From Nomia melanderi (lineage: Eukaryota > Arthropoda > Insecta > Hymenoptera > Halictidae), in the NCBI RefSeq assembly GCF_051020985.1, contig NC_134999.1, forward strand, positions 35,187,160 through 35,251,159: 64,000 nt of DNA, read 5' to 3'. The position numbers and the translations under genes are program-made. This document shows positions 13,417-26,986 of this stretch, piece by piece. Every line of letters begins with the position of its first letter. Position 1 is the first letter of the stretch. The notes beneath the pieces were generated by a model, which had not been told where the DNA came from, did not search any database, and saw only the letters and a program-made list of their open reading frames with translations.

Positions 13417-14579
13417 TTGCGCGGCGGAAACTACGGCTCGTCGAAATCGCGATTATCGCTCCACGGAGGTGGTGGCCGAACGCGCCCGCCGCTCCCTGCC
13501 GAATCGCCGGACGTTCGGCACGAGTCAAAGTTATTTTAGCCGGCTATTTGGCAGGCCACATACTTGCCAAATATTTTCCAAGTTCTATTAACGTACCCGT
13601 CTCTTTCGCTTTTGAACCTTTTTCGGTCGGAGCGGCCGGGCAGGCGTACGCAACAACGACGATACTTTTATGAATGACGATCGGGAACAACGTTCTTGGA
13701 ACCTGAAGCACCGAAACGAAGAACGACGTAAACTTCCGGTTTCCTGGGTGGTTTCTCTACGTCAGATTGGTAATACCGATCACGTGCCGAGTTTCCGGTG
13801 ATTGGTAACCGCTCTGTGGCGCTCTGCAGCTTTTAGGGCGTCCGAGGAGCGTATGAATCGTACACGAAATCTCGGTCGAGTCTCACGGGACTGCGCGCGA
13901 GACGATATTTCCGAATACCGGTGGGAACGTCCGATGAATTTCAATGGAAACGCTCGTCGGGGAAAATGTTCCTCGCGGGGAGAACGGCCGGCGCAAAGCC
14001 GCTTACGCGTGATTCGCGTTTCTCCCGACGAAGGGACGGGGCGTTCGCATGCTCGCCGCGCGATCCGACGGCTAATAAATATTTATTTGACGCGAATCGG
14101 TTAACCGCGGTGATTCGAGAGAGCCAAGCCCGTGACGCGTTTCTATTCGCGTCGCGATCTAGCAATTACAGGATCGCGCCGTGACAAATCCGTTAGAATT
14201 TCGAGAAGCTCCTCGGAGCGAGCCCCGGACGATAATTATTTTCGCATCGATCGCGTTACGGGTAAAAACCTGCCCCGGAATTTCTGTGGCACGCGTTACG
14301 TCGAACGCGAATCGGTGCACCGCGCTCGCATGATCCTTCGCCAATCCTTCGGTCCTTCGAGCAGGCCGCACCTGGTGCAGGTGGTTCGGTCGCGCGGCGG
14401 CAGCTATGCGTCCAAGTGCCTCGTTGGCTTCGCTGAAATCCGAACGAAAATCGCACGAGGCGAGCATCTGTCTCGGATCACCGAAGGGAGCATCGCGGCC
14501 GCTCGCAGCTGCGCCCAAAAACACTTTCGGCCGTGCTTTCGATCGCGGTGCAGCGATCTGTAGCAATCTGGCGGGACGA

Positions 14580-14815
14580 AAGTCTCAGTAGATACATCTC
14601 TCGTTAAAGCAAAAGGAAAGCTACTTCTTCTTAAAAAACTAGTACAATGTTAGAAGCACCTGTAAGTCGCCAATCGTTTTTAGATAGCTGAGTCAGTTCG
14701 AACTTAAATACATTTATTAGCAAGAAAGGTTCCTTACGATACGTTGCAACGTTTCAAGGTGAATTTATGTTTTAGCTGAATAGTAAAAAAAGATTACCCC
14801 GAAACTGAAAAACTA
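14580..14815. repeat. AT-rich island, unclassified
   Basis: About 235 bases of AT-rich sequence between GC-rich flanks. No inverted ends, target duplication or coding potential that I can support. Confidence 0.25.
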
Positions 14816-16102
14816 TCAATCCACGGAAGAACATATACGGCGTCGAATGTTGTTTCTTCGCTGGATTGCCGAAACGGAACATTACGCGGCAGCGCGGTGC
14901 TTCTCGAGGCTCGGTCGCGTATCGGGAACGCGATACGCCGGATTCGAAGGTTCGCCGGGCCCGACAGGGGAGCGGCGAGCCGATGCATCGCGATGCTCTG
15001 AAACGCGAACGGTACGGAGAGACGGTCGACAACCGCGATACGCTCGCACGCTGTGAAATAAGTTCCCCGCTGGACGAACTATTAATAAAGGGAGACCCCG
15101 TTCAATTGGGTTTTAACAGCCGAAGCAATTTTGTACGATCTAATAGAGGATCGTTAAAGATCTGCGTAGACACCTACTTACTTAAACGGCCGTTTACCGA
15201 TGGCCCTGCACGCGAAGGAATTTATCGTCCTGCTCGTCTATACCGTGTTACCATACAGCGGTCCAATTTGCGAGAAAATATTCCGCGTGTTGCCTGATAA
15301 ATGTCGGCATTCCCGGTAATGTAAGCGGCGCGATAATGATATTTCAAGCGCGGATCGTAAGGGTAGGATCGTAAGCGCGCGTCGCAACGGCCGTGACCGG
15401 CGTTTCCTTCCATTTCGTCTCGTCGCGTTTAAATATCCGATTTTTCCGTGGATTTACGAAACGGTCGCGCGGCGACAGACGCCGCGGAACGTAAGAATGG
15501 GGTAATCCCGTCGCATTATCGTGAGCTCCCCCCCTGCGCGATAGTCGGCGGCGCGGCGGTAGAATTTTAAGGGGTTTGCGCGTTAATAACATTACGCAAC
15601 AGTTACGAAGCAAAGAAGAGTTTCGCGCGCGTAGAGGGTCGAGGTCACGACGCCTCGGGAGCTTCCAGCTCAATCTCGAGGGAGGTTGATGCGTCTGCCC
15701 CGCTGGGATAATTAATATAAGCCTCCTCCTCCCCACGGTATCCCTTATTTATCGCGAGGTTTGAAGGCAGCGCTAGCGTGTAATACCAGGCAGTGAAATA
15801 TAGTCGCCATAATGTCGAGTATTTTATAGTCACGACCGAGTCTGGCAAAAGCTGTAACCTTTGAACGCGGCTGCGAGGCGGTTTCTTGCGGTCCTGCTTA
15901 TTAAATCGAGTACCCGCGGACCCGGTAAACGATTACCGTTTTTCCCGTGGAAACGCTGCCCGCGCCGCGAGCGCGCGGGATTACGCGAGTCAAATTCGTG
16001 GCCACCGTCGCGGAGTCGGACGTCCACGATAACGCGTTTCATGGCTCGCGCGCCACGGTGTTCGCGTGCTTTTTAGAGTTTTACTGTTGGCCGGCACGGC
16101 CG

Positions 16103-16145
16103 GTGATCTCGGCGATCTCGGCGATCTCGGCGATCTCGACGATCT
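16103..16145. repeat. 9-bp tandem repeat, (GGCGATCTC)n
   Basis: Nearly five copies of a 9-base unit with one substitution in the last copy (GACGATCTA). Confidence 0.9.
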
Positions 16146-19100
16146 AGGCGCGCATTCTTGAAATTCGACGGAAGACCGAGCAAGGCCAAGGACGCGATGC
16201 GAGGAACGCGCCGTGTCGCGTCCAATTACACTCGTCGATGTCCGATCTCGGGCCGCGTCGATGCTCGGCGACCGGTCGTTCACGTTCGAACCGGCGATTC
16301 GTTTGCGAACGACACCGACGAGAAATCGTTCGACCCGCGCCGTTGAGTTCGACGACTGGTCGTTCCCTGTTTCTCCGGAAACGCGTCGCGGGAAGGATAA
16401 GAAACGAGGGAAGAAAGCGGGATAGAAATTTCACGGAGCGCGAGAGTCGGTCCCCTCGGGCCGCTAAACCGAGCGGAAGTTTCGCTCGCGATCGCGGATA
16501 CTCGATACCGTCGAGCCGAAGCGATCCTTCCGGATAGACGAGAGTATCGCCGAGGAAACGAAACGTCGACGACCGTTTCCCTTCGAACGATCCGGACCCC
16601 CTTTGCAGTCTCGCAGCGCAGGCCCCGAGACAATCTCGAACCGTTTTCGAAGCGATTCGCAGCGCAACGGGATGCAGGAGGATATTTTACAGCTCGAAAT
16701 CCGTTCTCCGAATAACTGTACGGTCCCCGGTCGACAATCTTCGGTTCGTTTTCCGGTTCGCCGTGAAAAATGGGCGGTCGGTGAACGGTACGGAAGCTCC
16801 TCGCAGAACCGGCCCACACAGTTTCGTTCCCGAACGGGAGCATCTGCCGTCGTAAAACTAGCAACGAGATACCGAAGACGGTCGGACGTAACAGCCGCGA
16901 TAACTAGATAAGAGGCAGTGGCCAAGCGTGCAAACGTTGCCCCGAAAATAACGGTACGGATTTCCCACACGATTCCGACATTCCAGTGTTCGAGCGCGTC
17001 GCTTCCTGCTTCGGATCGGCGTAGCGGCTGCATATGGAAATCGATGAGAATCGTTCGGCTGTCGGGATTCTCCGTGAAGGACGGTTAAGCCGAAGGGGAG
17101 AGGAAGAAGAGGTCAGAACTGCCGGATAGAGACGGCAATCCCACGGCTCGCGATCATCCGAAAGATACGGCGCATTATCCTTCCTCGAATTAGGTAATAC
17201 CGGTGGCGATCGTCGAGCCGGTAATACGAGAATCCATCGTAAAACGCGATCTATCCGGAAGCGCGGGATCCTCGCATCGTCTGGCCCGCGGCTCGGGAAC
17301 GAACGATTTCCGCGGAAACAGTTACGCCGCGTGGGCTATCCGCGTATCCGATTTTATCGGGCGAGATTGTCCACGGGCCAACGACACGGCGAACCATAAA
17401 CTCGGCAAAACGCATTCTTCGGCTAAGATTTGAACCGGTTACGAATCCGCGCGTGTACGATACGCGAGTACGCGATCCCCCGCTTAGATTAGCCATGCTC
17501 CGCCGATTCCGCGAGGACTTCGTACGCTCGTTCCGCCGTTCCAACCCGTGTATCCAGAGTCGATCCGTTTTTTCCTTTCCCTCCTCTCCTCGCCCGCCCT
17601 CGCCGTCTCCTCGGCTTTCTTTCCTTTTCATTCTACCCTCCCCTTTTTCTCTTTCTTTCCCCAATAGAGCGCGGCTCTATCCCGCGATAAGTCCGCGCGC
17701 GCGCTCCTTTTGCTCGTGTAACACGCGGGTTCGGAAAGCGACGCATTCCAGTACAATTCTAATCGCGAGCGCGCTGCTCCCCGGCACAGACATCCGGTGA
17801 CGGTAAATTCGTTACGGTTTCTACGCGTTAGTTTAAAAGACATTCGATACACCGAGACACGCCCCGTTGTTCGCGAAGACGGCTTCGAACGTGCGAACAC
17901 GTCCAGCTACGAATCGTGAAAGGCAAGTTTCGCTTCTCGCCTCTGTCGGACCGTTGCCGGTACGCGCGTCGAATTCGGCCGAACGCCGCAACAACGATTC
18001 GTAGGAAACGTAGGGAACGCCGGCGCGAACGATCGACGTCACGGCTGCTTTATTACCGCCGGCCCGACAACTCGCGACGTACGATCCGAATCCTGCGTAT
18101 GTACTCGGAAACGCGCGACGCTACGTCCGCTAGCCCATTATCGTTGAACGGTTGTCTCCTTCGAGCCGACATGCTCGCCAGACGCATTAAGATAAAGCGA
18201 TGATTGAAAACAATCCGAGGAACGGAACACTCCTCGAAGCTGATGGATTAATAAGTAGGTTTTTCTGAACGACGCAAGCCACCGGCGAGATTAGGCGGAT
18301 GGAAGTCTCGACGAATTTGCAACGGCGATTATGATAGGCGAGAGGGATCTGTAAACAGTGGGTTCGACGCGACGCCCAGCGTGGCGTATGTTTGCGATCT
18401 CGTAACAGTTGTAATTGCGCAAGGTGCTCGGTTATCTGTGCTCGACCAGGCAACATTCGAAAGGAACGTCGACTTCGACGCAAAACCTCCCGATGGGTCC
18501 AATTTAGAATGCAAAGCTCCGTCGTTAGTGCTCGCTCGACGTTTAGGTACTATGTGTTATCGCAGTGTAATGCGAACGCGCGAGGACCCGGGAGCACCAC
18601 TTTGCTACGGGTAATGGGAATTTCATCCTCGTTTGCGTAGCCTGGGACACGTCGCGTCGTTCGGTCTGACTGACACCTAATCGCGACCAAAAGTCCATTA
18701 CCATATTCATAGAATCTCATTACTATTCGCGCTCTTCCTCCTCCTCCTCCACCTCCTTTCGGTTTCGCATTGTTTTATTCTATTTCCCTCCACGACGACT
18801 CGCCCGTCACGAATAGTCGCATTAGGAATACCTTGCACCGTACGATATTACGGGCCAGGTTTCTTCAATTAACTCTTATACACCGTCCAGCGTTTATTTC
18901 TTTTTCCGTCCGATGCGATCTTTACATCTTGGCTTTCTTGTACGGAAAGCGGAGAGTCCGGGCAAATCGTCTCCCGTTGGCGGGTTAAATTTGTCGAGTT
19001 TCACGACACGGTCCGCTAACCTTTTTGTAGTTTCTCGGTACGTACACGAACGAGTAGGGAAGGCGGAATCATCGAGGACGAATCCGCCTCGCGCATGCAC

Positions 19101-19352
19101 GCGCGTTGCCGGTACCTCGGCGCGGTCCAACGGTGTCCGGTCGTAAATGAAAGTGAAAATAAACTGCTCGGACGCGGACGGTTCCACCACAAAATGCAAT
19201 TTACTCCATTCATGGAGGCAGTCCTTCGGAGCCGGCCGGAGATGTATCGAAACGGCCGATCCCACTCTCAGCCGCGGCAGACACCTAAATTATGCTTCGT
19301 TGCCGATTCCTTTTCTTTCTTTCCCCCGGTTCCTCCCGCTTCTTCGTTCGGC

Positions 19353-19403
19353 GTCTTCGACATTGTCTTCGACGTTGTCTTCGACGTTGTCTTGGACGTT
19401 GTC
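19353..19403. repeat. 12-bp tandem repeat, (GTCTTCGACGTT)n
   Basis: About four copies of a 12-base unit with single-base differences (CATT and TTGG variants). The frame stays open through it on both strands because the unit is a multiple of three. Confidence 0.9.
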
Positions 19404-22400
19404 CGGCGAAACGGAGGAGAAAACCTCGCGGCTAACAACGTTTCTTCGCCGCTCGTCTCGCCTACGTTTCCCCGGCTGGATCGCGCGCGTTAATATTAAA
19501 AGTATCGTCGCGCGAGACGCACGCGTGGCTGCGTGGGAGACGCACGTGGTACGAAATGTCCATTCGGAGCGGTGGAAACCACATTCCAGGTGACGTCTGG
19601 CGCCAAAAGCGGTTCCCAACCGCGGCTCTCGGTGCCGCGAGATCTATGGAGCGCTGTCCGTTGCGGATCCAACGGTTCGAAGCGAAAAATCGTGAGGAAC
19701 GTAACCCCCGGGCCCGCCTATCTGCGTTCGACGCAGCGGATGATTGCGCGTAATCGCGTGACTGCGATAAGTGGCAACGCGGAAATCGAGTTCTCGTTAT
19801 CAAGCATAATCGATCGACGGCCGAGGAGTTCTCGCATAAACAACCGGCCCCTCGAAACGTGCTCGGCGGCGACGCAATTGCGTCGGACGGACGTTTAAGG
19901 TAAAACGCGAGGCAGGTACACGCGATCAAGGAATCCGCTTTTAATCGATCGACGTGACACGGGCCTCGGCCGAGAATCTGACAATGGGAACTCCTTTCAC
20001 GAGATTCCTCGGCGAGACGACGACGACGCTTTCACTTTTTGCGATCGGAGAGTTCGTCGCCGGAGCATTTATTGCTCCGTGCGCGCGCACGCGGAGATAC
20101 GGCTCCGGGGGCTAGAAATAATCCGAACTAAGCGCGGTATGCGCGATTGCGTAGATTCGCGAACGGGACGCGGACGCGGGCTCGAGGCGGGCGAATAGCT
20201 GTGAGTACACACGCCATCCCGCGCGCATCGATGTTACCCCTTCAGATTCCAAGATACCCCAATCCGGTTTATGAGCCTCGGATAGTATCCGCTGTCCTGG
20301 CCGCGGGTAAAAATAGAAATGCCTCTCCCAATGCGGGATTGAGTTGTCAGACAGCTGCCCCTTGAACCGCGACGCGGTTCACGACCAGATATAAAGGGGG
20401 AGCGAACGAGGGAAAGGGAAAAAAATGATGCTGGACGGAAAGAGAGGCGAGAATTATGACGAATTGCGGCCGATTAAATCGTCGGAGGTTGCTGCCGGCT
20501 ACGGCGTCCCCGGCCCCGCGCGCGTACTCTCCGCGAGGTGCTATTGTCGCCACGGTTTTGCATGAGAAAAGCGGCCGGCTCCGGAACGAATTCATTCTCG
20601 GCTCGTAAACGCGCGACGCGGATAAGGTAATTCGATAAATTAACTGGACGGAAAGTTCGGATTCGGAGTCGTTAAGATCTGGACGATTCGTGAAATTTAT
20701 TAACGCGGCCGGGGAAAAAAGAGGACCGCTCCGAACAACGGCACAAGGACGCCGTCCGATTGGTCGAGTCGCGCTTATTTCCTCGACAAGTCGCGAAAGC
20801 GCTCTGTCGCGGTCCGGTCTTCCCGCTCCGTTAGAAATTGTTGCCGAAACTAGCTGGTAACGGGGACGATGCTGTAACCGTGTGTGTACCTATTCAGAGT
20901 TCAAAGTGTACGACGGATGCCGTCTAATTCTTCGAAACGTCGTTGGAACTCGTTATCGTACCGGACCTCCTAGCCTCGGCTGTCCCGATAAATAAAACAT
21001 GCTCACGACGGAGTCCGTGACCGATCCGAGCGCGAGTCCTGTTTCGCGTCGACCGGAACCGACCGAAACTCGACGGGATTCGAAGCGGCGCGGTGCGGCG
21101 CGGCCGAGCCGATCGCGTTTAGGAGACGGCGACGCTGTGTCCGAAATAGAAACGACGCGAAACTAGTCGTAAACGGTTTGCAACGGTGAAAAAGTCGCGT
21201 ACAAATATAGAACAACGGCGATCGAGCGGACATTCTTATGCGTCCGTGTCGCGAACACCAAGGACGAGCTCGGGGAGTAAGAGCGCGCGGCGGATTCCGC
21301 TTTCTTCCTTCTAAGTATTCGCCGGGAGGATGCTTCGCGTGTCGTTGACGTTAAAAGCGACAACTGTACGTACGTTTTTGTACCAAGGCTATCGGGGGTT
21401 TATAACGCGACCGTGACCCCTTAGGATATTTTCCACGATGGACACGGTGGATCCAGGCGCGCCGAGGCCGCCGAATGACGCTCTTAATTTTTTTCTACGC
21501 AAACGATCCGATCCACCAAGGATGTCTCTTCGCGTTCCGTTGCTCTTGCATTGGTGAAACGTTCATGAACGCGCGAGCGAATGGAAGATAATTTCCAGAT
21601 TATTTCGGAAGCTGGTTGAGATACGCATACGAACGGCGGCGCGCATTCTCTTTTGTCCCGCGAACGTCCCGTTCCGAAGAATGCTCTTCGTCGAACGCCG
21701 GTCCGAGGGTTCCTTTCCAGCGGCTTTCGAACCGAGACGCGCGGCCGTTCTTAAAGGACCGAAGGATATTCGCGATATTTTACGTCGGAGACATTGAACG
21801 TCGCGACGAGCTCCTCGCGGGAAGTAGGCAGCGGACGACCTTTCGACGCCCCCGTGCAGTATTTTTTTCTGAGGCAAGAGGCAACGACAATAAGGAGCGG
21901 ATGTGCAACAGAGCTCATTGGATAATGACAATGTTTCAGGCTGGATGCCAAAGAATGCCAAAGAATGCCGGTCACGGGAAAGGTCGTTGCCCGTGCGACA
22001 TTCGTGCTTTCGTTCGTAATTGTTACGCGCGAGACATCGGCGAGCCGCGCGGTACCCGCTCGACGCTACACAGAAACCGCGGTCCCGGCAAGAAAAATGA
22101 ACAGGCGTCGGACAGTTTTGAACGGGTTCGCGCGGCGAAGGCTAATCGAAAGTTTCACCGGCGACGCGTCGCGTCGGGACAACCGGGTTTTTCATTCGAG
22201 TAATTACAATGCGGCACACGGCTAATGCGGTAATTCGACGTAAATGGCAGACACAGGGATACCGTATATCTCGGAATATCTCGCGGACGTATTTTACCAT
22301 AATTAAGGCGGCCGGATCGGTTACGATTGATTTACTATCCATCGAGTCGGTTGTGTTCCTTCTGGACTAGCTGGCAGCGAATGCAACGACTTTGATACGA

Positions 22401-23344
22401 TTGCGCTCGCCACGGGCGTAATTTCATTCGCATTATGCAACGACGTAATACCAGCTCGCGCGACGCGGACGTTTAACGTTCGATACTGTCGAGAGAGTCT
22501 GACGACACAGAACCGACTTTCTAACTCGCAACGATCGTTGCCGGATAATATCTGAAATTCGCGTTTCCAATTTAATTGCCGACAAAGCGAGTATCGCGCG
22601 CTGGGTTACGGTACAATATGAACGTAAAGGTGATACTTTTCGCCGGTGGATACAGGGAGCTTCTCGATAGAATCGAACCGCGGCGCGTTCGGGGTCATCG
22701 GAATTAATTAATGGTACAGGTAACTCGAATTAAAGTTGATTAAAATTGAAATGAAAGTAACCCGCCGCGCGTTCGCCCGTGGCCCTAAAACGGCCTAGGC
22801 GGCGCGCGGCAAACGAGTCGCGTGATTTCTTCGCGATAGCTCGCGCGCGATCCTCTAAACGGTTCGCTTAATGGATCGAGGCGTAATCGGGGAGACGCGC
22901 GAACACGATGCAGTTTCGCGGTTGGATTTCGCTAACGCGGCAACGGATAGCGTTTACTCCTGACAGCCGACCGGGGACGGTAAACGTGTTCGATGTTGCG
23001 GAAACCGGCCGAACGAGAGACTGTCGCCGCGACGGGAAGATTTCTCACGCGACCGTCGACAAAAAATCGGGGAGAACGTTAACGGCTCCGCTCTGAAACA
23101 GATAATCGCGCGATCGAACGTGTATGATTCGAGGGGCGAATAAATTCCAACGTACACGCGACTTCTGTTCTATGTGGAACGGGCGCAATCCAGTCGCGGC
23201 GCGGCTAGAAGAAACGAGAGAGACTGCGGCACACCGGCTGGAAAAGTTCCGTGTCGAGGACGTTTCTCGCAACACCCGCGGCACGGATCGCGAACGATCC
23301 CAAGCGATCGCTTCGGACTAGCGCGGACGCACGGTGAGCTAGAA

Positions 23345-23615
23345 TCGTAGAAACCCCAGGTAAATTCAAATTTTAAACCTGCTTGAAAGGACATGAGATT
23401 TATTTCACATATTCTTATGTGGTAATGTATGTAGTAACTTGTGATATGCTTGACATTTGCAGGAAGTCATCTAGAATTCAATTAAGCCTTCGTAGACGCT
23501 TGTTCCAAAAGAATTCTGTTTCTTTGGAACTGACGTACTTCGCTCTACTAAAAAGATCACTTGAAACAGATTATTTTGTAAGCATCGATATAATAATAAC
23601 AGAACTTTGAACTGA
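23345..23615. repeat. AT-rich island, unclassified
   Basis: About 270 AT-rich bases. It contains a 75-codon open frame from 23383 with no recognisable motif. CACGGTG occurs outside its left edge and CACCGTG outside its right edge. The neighbouring bases do not match further, so a Transib origin is not supported. Confidence 0.25.
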
Positions 23616-24164
23616 GTCCGGATTTTTGCGAGTACACCGTGTGATGTCTCTGTCGTACGTGTCGCGTATCACGCGCGATACAAGATAACGACGCCGACAG
23701 CCTTCGGATCCGCGCCGAGCAGGTAAGGGGTGGGAATCTTTTCGAGCGTAGCCGCCGTAAATAAATCGATGTACTGACTGAAATTGCGCAGCTACCTATT
23801 GTTGCGCTAAAACAAAGCTCGAGCGGTGTCTGGCGTGCGAGTTGCTCTCGTCTCTTTGTGCCGGAGCGGCGTCGTACGTTACGCGAAAGGAGCTCGCGCT
23901 CAACCCGAGCGGATAGCGTTGCGACGACCTACATAATAGGAAAACACGCGGAACGACTCGCATTCTTTGCGAGCGAGGTAGACGAGATCGCGCGACGCGA
24001 TCAGTGCACGGTGAGAGGAGAATAGGAAAGAAACGAAACGCTGTCGGTTCGGCGTTCTCCGACGCCGTGCTCCGCCGAAGGCGTTACGAATCGCGAGCGC
24101 GACGAGACGGCGCACGGTGGCTGAATCGGCGAAGTAAACGACAGTTTGCCGGAAAGACAACTTT

Positions 24165-24405
24165 CTGGAATCGATATCCACTGAATCTATTGTGGCACAT
24201 AAATGTCTGTAAACCTTGGAATCGAAAAGATCGACGTAATTTAGAAAATATACGTGTAATGAACATGAGCAGTTGGACGTTTTAGAAGTACCATTTCTGA
24301 CAAAAGAAACTGCGTCACTTCTGCGCGATGTCACGACGATTGTCTCCAATACTTCTTTGTTTTGCTATTAAAATGTTCAGCGTACTTTTCTGATTAAGTA
24401 GATTA
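24165..24405. repeat. AT-rich island, unclassified
   Basis: About 240 AT-rich bases between GC-rich flanks, 550 bp after the previous island. No terminal repeats or coding evidence found. Confidence 0.22.
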
Positions 24406-24752
24406 GGAGGACGACGGTGCGATAAGGGGAAATCCATGCGCGCTCCTCGCTTTACACCCGAACGACGGTAATCCCGATCGCGAGCAGCGGCGAGCGAGCT
24501 TCTCGGAAATTCATTTAATTGCTGTTAATTAGCGCGCTCGATCGACTCGATCCTTTCGAGACCGTTCGAATCTGCATGCTCGTTAGAAGCAGCGTTTCGC
24601 AAACGGTTGTCAACGCTACACGTGCGCGTCGGACACGATGTTTCATAACCGACGGAACCCCTACCGCTTCGTTCCGCATAAACGAGTCACTGCGAAAGAA
24701 TCAACGTTTCCGCGTATCAATCCGCGCGCACCGTTTGCCGAGCGCGTTGTTC

Positions 24753-24787
24753 CGCGGCGCGGCGCGGCGCGGCGGGGCGGGGCGGCC
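24753..24787. repeat. 5-bp GC repeat, (GCGCG/GGCGC)n
   Basis: Seven tandem pentamers of pure G and C. Similar pentamer arrays occur at 44437-44455 and 53789-53827. Confidence 0.85.
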
Positions 24788-26986
24788 GTTTACGTAAGAA
24801 CGCGTCGAGATTTGACCCCGTTCGACGCAGATGAACCGCGCTCCATTACGGCATCCGAAGAGTCCTATACCATATGGTGTATCGCGACCCGGTATCGGCC
24901 AATTAATTCGCATGAATCGAACCGCAGATAAGAGACGTTTGATCGTCCTCGATCGAAGTCCCGCAGTCTCGCTGGTTAATTGCTCTTTAAACAACACGCC
25001 ACGCACGCTGCGATAACGCGATACGAATCGTGTGTCATACGGCTACACGACCATACGATACAGCGGAGTTCGAAGTAGTAGATTCTGTAGTCAGACACGA
25101 ATTTCCTGAGAAAAACTAGTCCCACGAAGGAAGAAACTAACTGGACCCGCGAACCTGTAACTTCGGTTTTTCAGGAATTCCCGCAGAAACTTAATGCTCG
25201 ACAAACGCGAAGGAAATATGTTTCTCTTCGTTTCGTTCTATGAGGAACTATTCAGAGATCGGGCTGCAGCGAATAATCTGCAGAGAATCGCGCGGCGCTT
25301 CGGAGCGGAGGCGTGCATAATCGCGACGCGATCAGGAGCGAAAGTGTCGCGTACTAGGACTCGCGGTAAACGAGCAAGGAAAAGTCATTCTATCCGGCGA
25401 TGCAGCACGTTCCATTATATCCGTTTTTCCGTGGGCAATTCACCGGAGAGCCGAGATTTGTCGCAAATGAGTCGCATCCGTGCAACCGGAGCTCGTTTCA
25501 GCCTATACACACAACTATTTCCCGTTCCATCATTAGAGGTGATTTATTTGAGGACCCCGGCCCTCTTCCTCTTCCTGGTAGAAACGACCTACTCGACCGG
25601 CAGGTTCTTTGTTTCGCGCGTATCTTGGGTTACGCCGCACTGGCGAACGGAACTTTCCCAAATTCGTTAGTCCCGGTAGGCTCGCGTTCAAATTTCTTCG
25701 GCTATCCGTTCCTTTCCCGCGTGCATGTAATCACAAAGGCGGCCGGAGAGAAGCGATCCCGGTAATAGCGGCATTACTTTATGCGATTCATTCCATTCTT
25801 TCGCCGTGACTATGACAAATGAGCTGTCCCATGGGGCACTGTAAAGCTACCTCCGCGCGCAAGGGAACGAGCGTTATTCCCATGCCAAGGACATCGCGCG
25901 CTCGGCTGTTTCAGTTCGACCGCACGGGCTGCCCCGTACTTCCTGGATCTGAATCGTCGGAAATAATTTATGTCCTCGCTCTATCCCGGTACCGTATGCA
26001 AATACCCGCTGATCGATTAATCTCGAAAGGACGGGAGCTTCCCCGGCGAGGAGTGAGACGTCGTCGCGGCGATTATTAAACTGGCTTGTATCCTGCAATT
26101 AACGAGGTTCCACGTTCGCGTGCCTCATCGCGTACTGGGACGGTCCCGGCTTCTTCGATGGTATCGCGGCCGATGGCAAAGTGCTCCGTGTTGCTAGCTG
26201 ACCTCACCGGGAATGCGAACGAATTCCCGGAGAAGCGGTAATTAACGGAATCGAGTTTCTCGTCGGACGCTCGTCACGGGACAACCAATAACGAGGATCG
26301 AAGCTGATACGGAGCGAACGCGACGTGGCGTTTTACGTGGCGGAGAGTGAAAATCGTGTGCCGTGAGATCGCCGTTTATCCCGTCCGCCGTCACGAATTC
26401 GACTCCGTGCCGTCCGGACCAGTAAAACCGCGCGGCCGAAGGTGATACGATCCGCAACCTTTGTAGGTCGGTCGTAGGGGCAATATCACTTTCGCTGCCG
26501 GAGAGAAAGAGGCAGATTCCGTATCGTTGACCCGTGACCTGCCTTTCGCTCGCCGCGCGATGTGACAACACCGTCATGATAAATATTCAATTCCCGTCGT
26601 GACGGCAGATCCTTTTGTCTCGGGAACAGTCGACTTTCCTAATTAATTAATTGTTCCCGGTTAGCGCACGAGACCGCGCGGTTGCGCCTTCCTACTCGCA
26701 ACTAGAATTTCCCACGAGAAACTTTTTCTTTCGGTGCGGCTCGGCTACGACGACTTTTCTCCGTGCATTCACCCAATCGAAGTGCCACGAAGACGTTGCA
26801 ACGCCGCCACGGAATACCAACAGCGGAAAGCCAGCCGCTTTTTCAACCGCACTTGAAACTTCTCTCGAAACACTTCCGGTCCCTTCCCGTTTCTTTCCAA
26901 CGTATCTTCTTGTAATCCCCGTAAGTGCCTCGAGAGCCTCTGCATGAACTTAAAATCCTTCAAATGCTTTCTATATTAATATACAC

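Larger units (their letters stand above)
13417..26986. other. Noncoding stretch with minisatellites and AT islands
   Basis: No supported gene. It holds the short tandem arrays at 16103, 19353 and 24753, a CTC-type microsatellite near 18729-18760, a CT-rich block at 17570-17665, and three AT-rich islands. A strong donor-like CAG|GTAAGG occurs at 23710, but the preceding frames are stopped within a few codons. An open frame near 18260-18615 spans about 118 codons without a recognisable motif. Confidence 0.45.

Noticed and set aside
21616..22203. 195-codon + strand frame
   Set aside because: Arg-rich with no domain and no splice support; the minus strand is open over part of it.
23330..23642. 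CACGGTG and CACCGTG flanking the AT island at 23345-23615 as Transib ends
   Set aside because: Bases beyond the heptamers do not form an inverted repeat and the flanking pentamers (GGACG, TGATG) differ; this heptamer is common in GC-rich DNA.
23690..23715. Strong donor CAG|GTAAGG on the + strand
   Set aside because: All frames before it are stopped within a short distance or give a trivial exon; no coding support.
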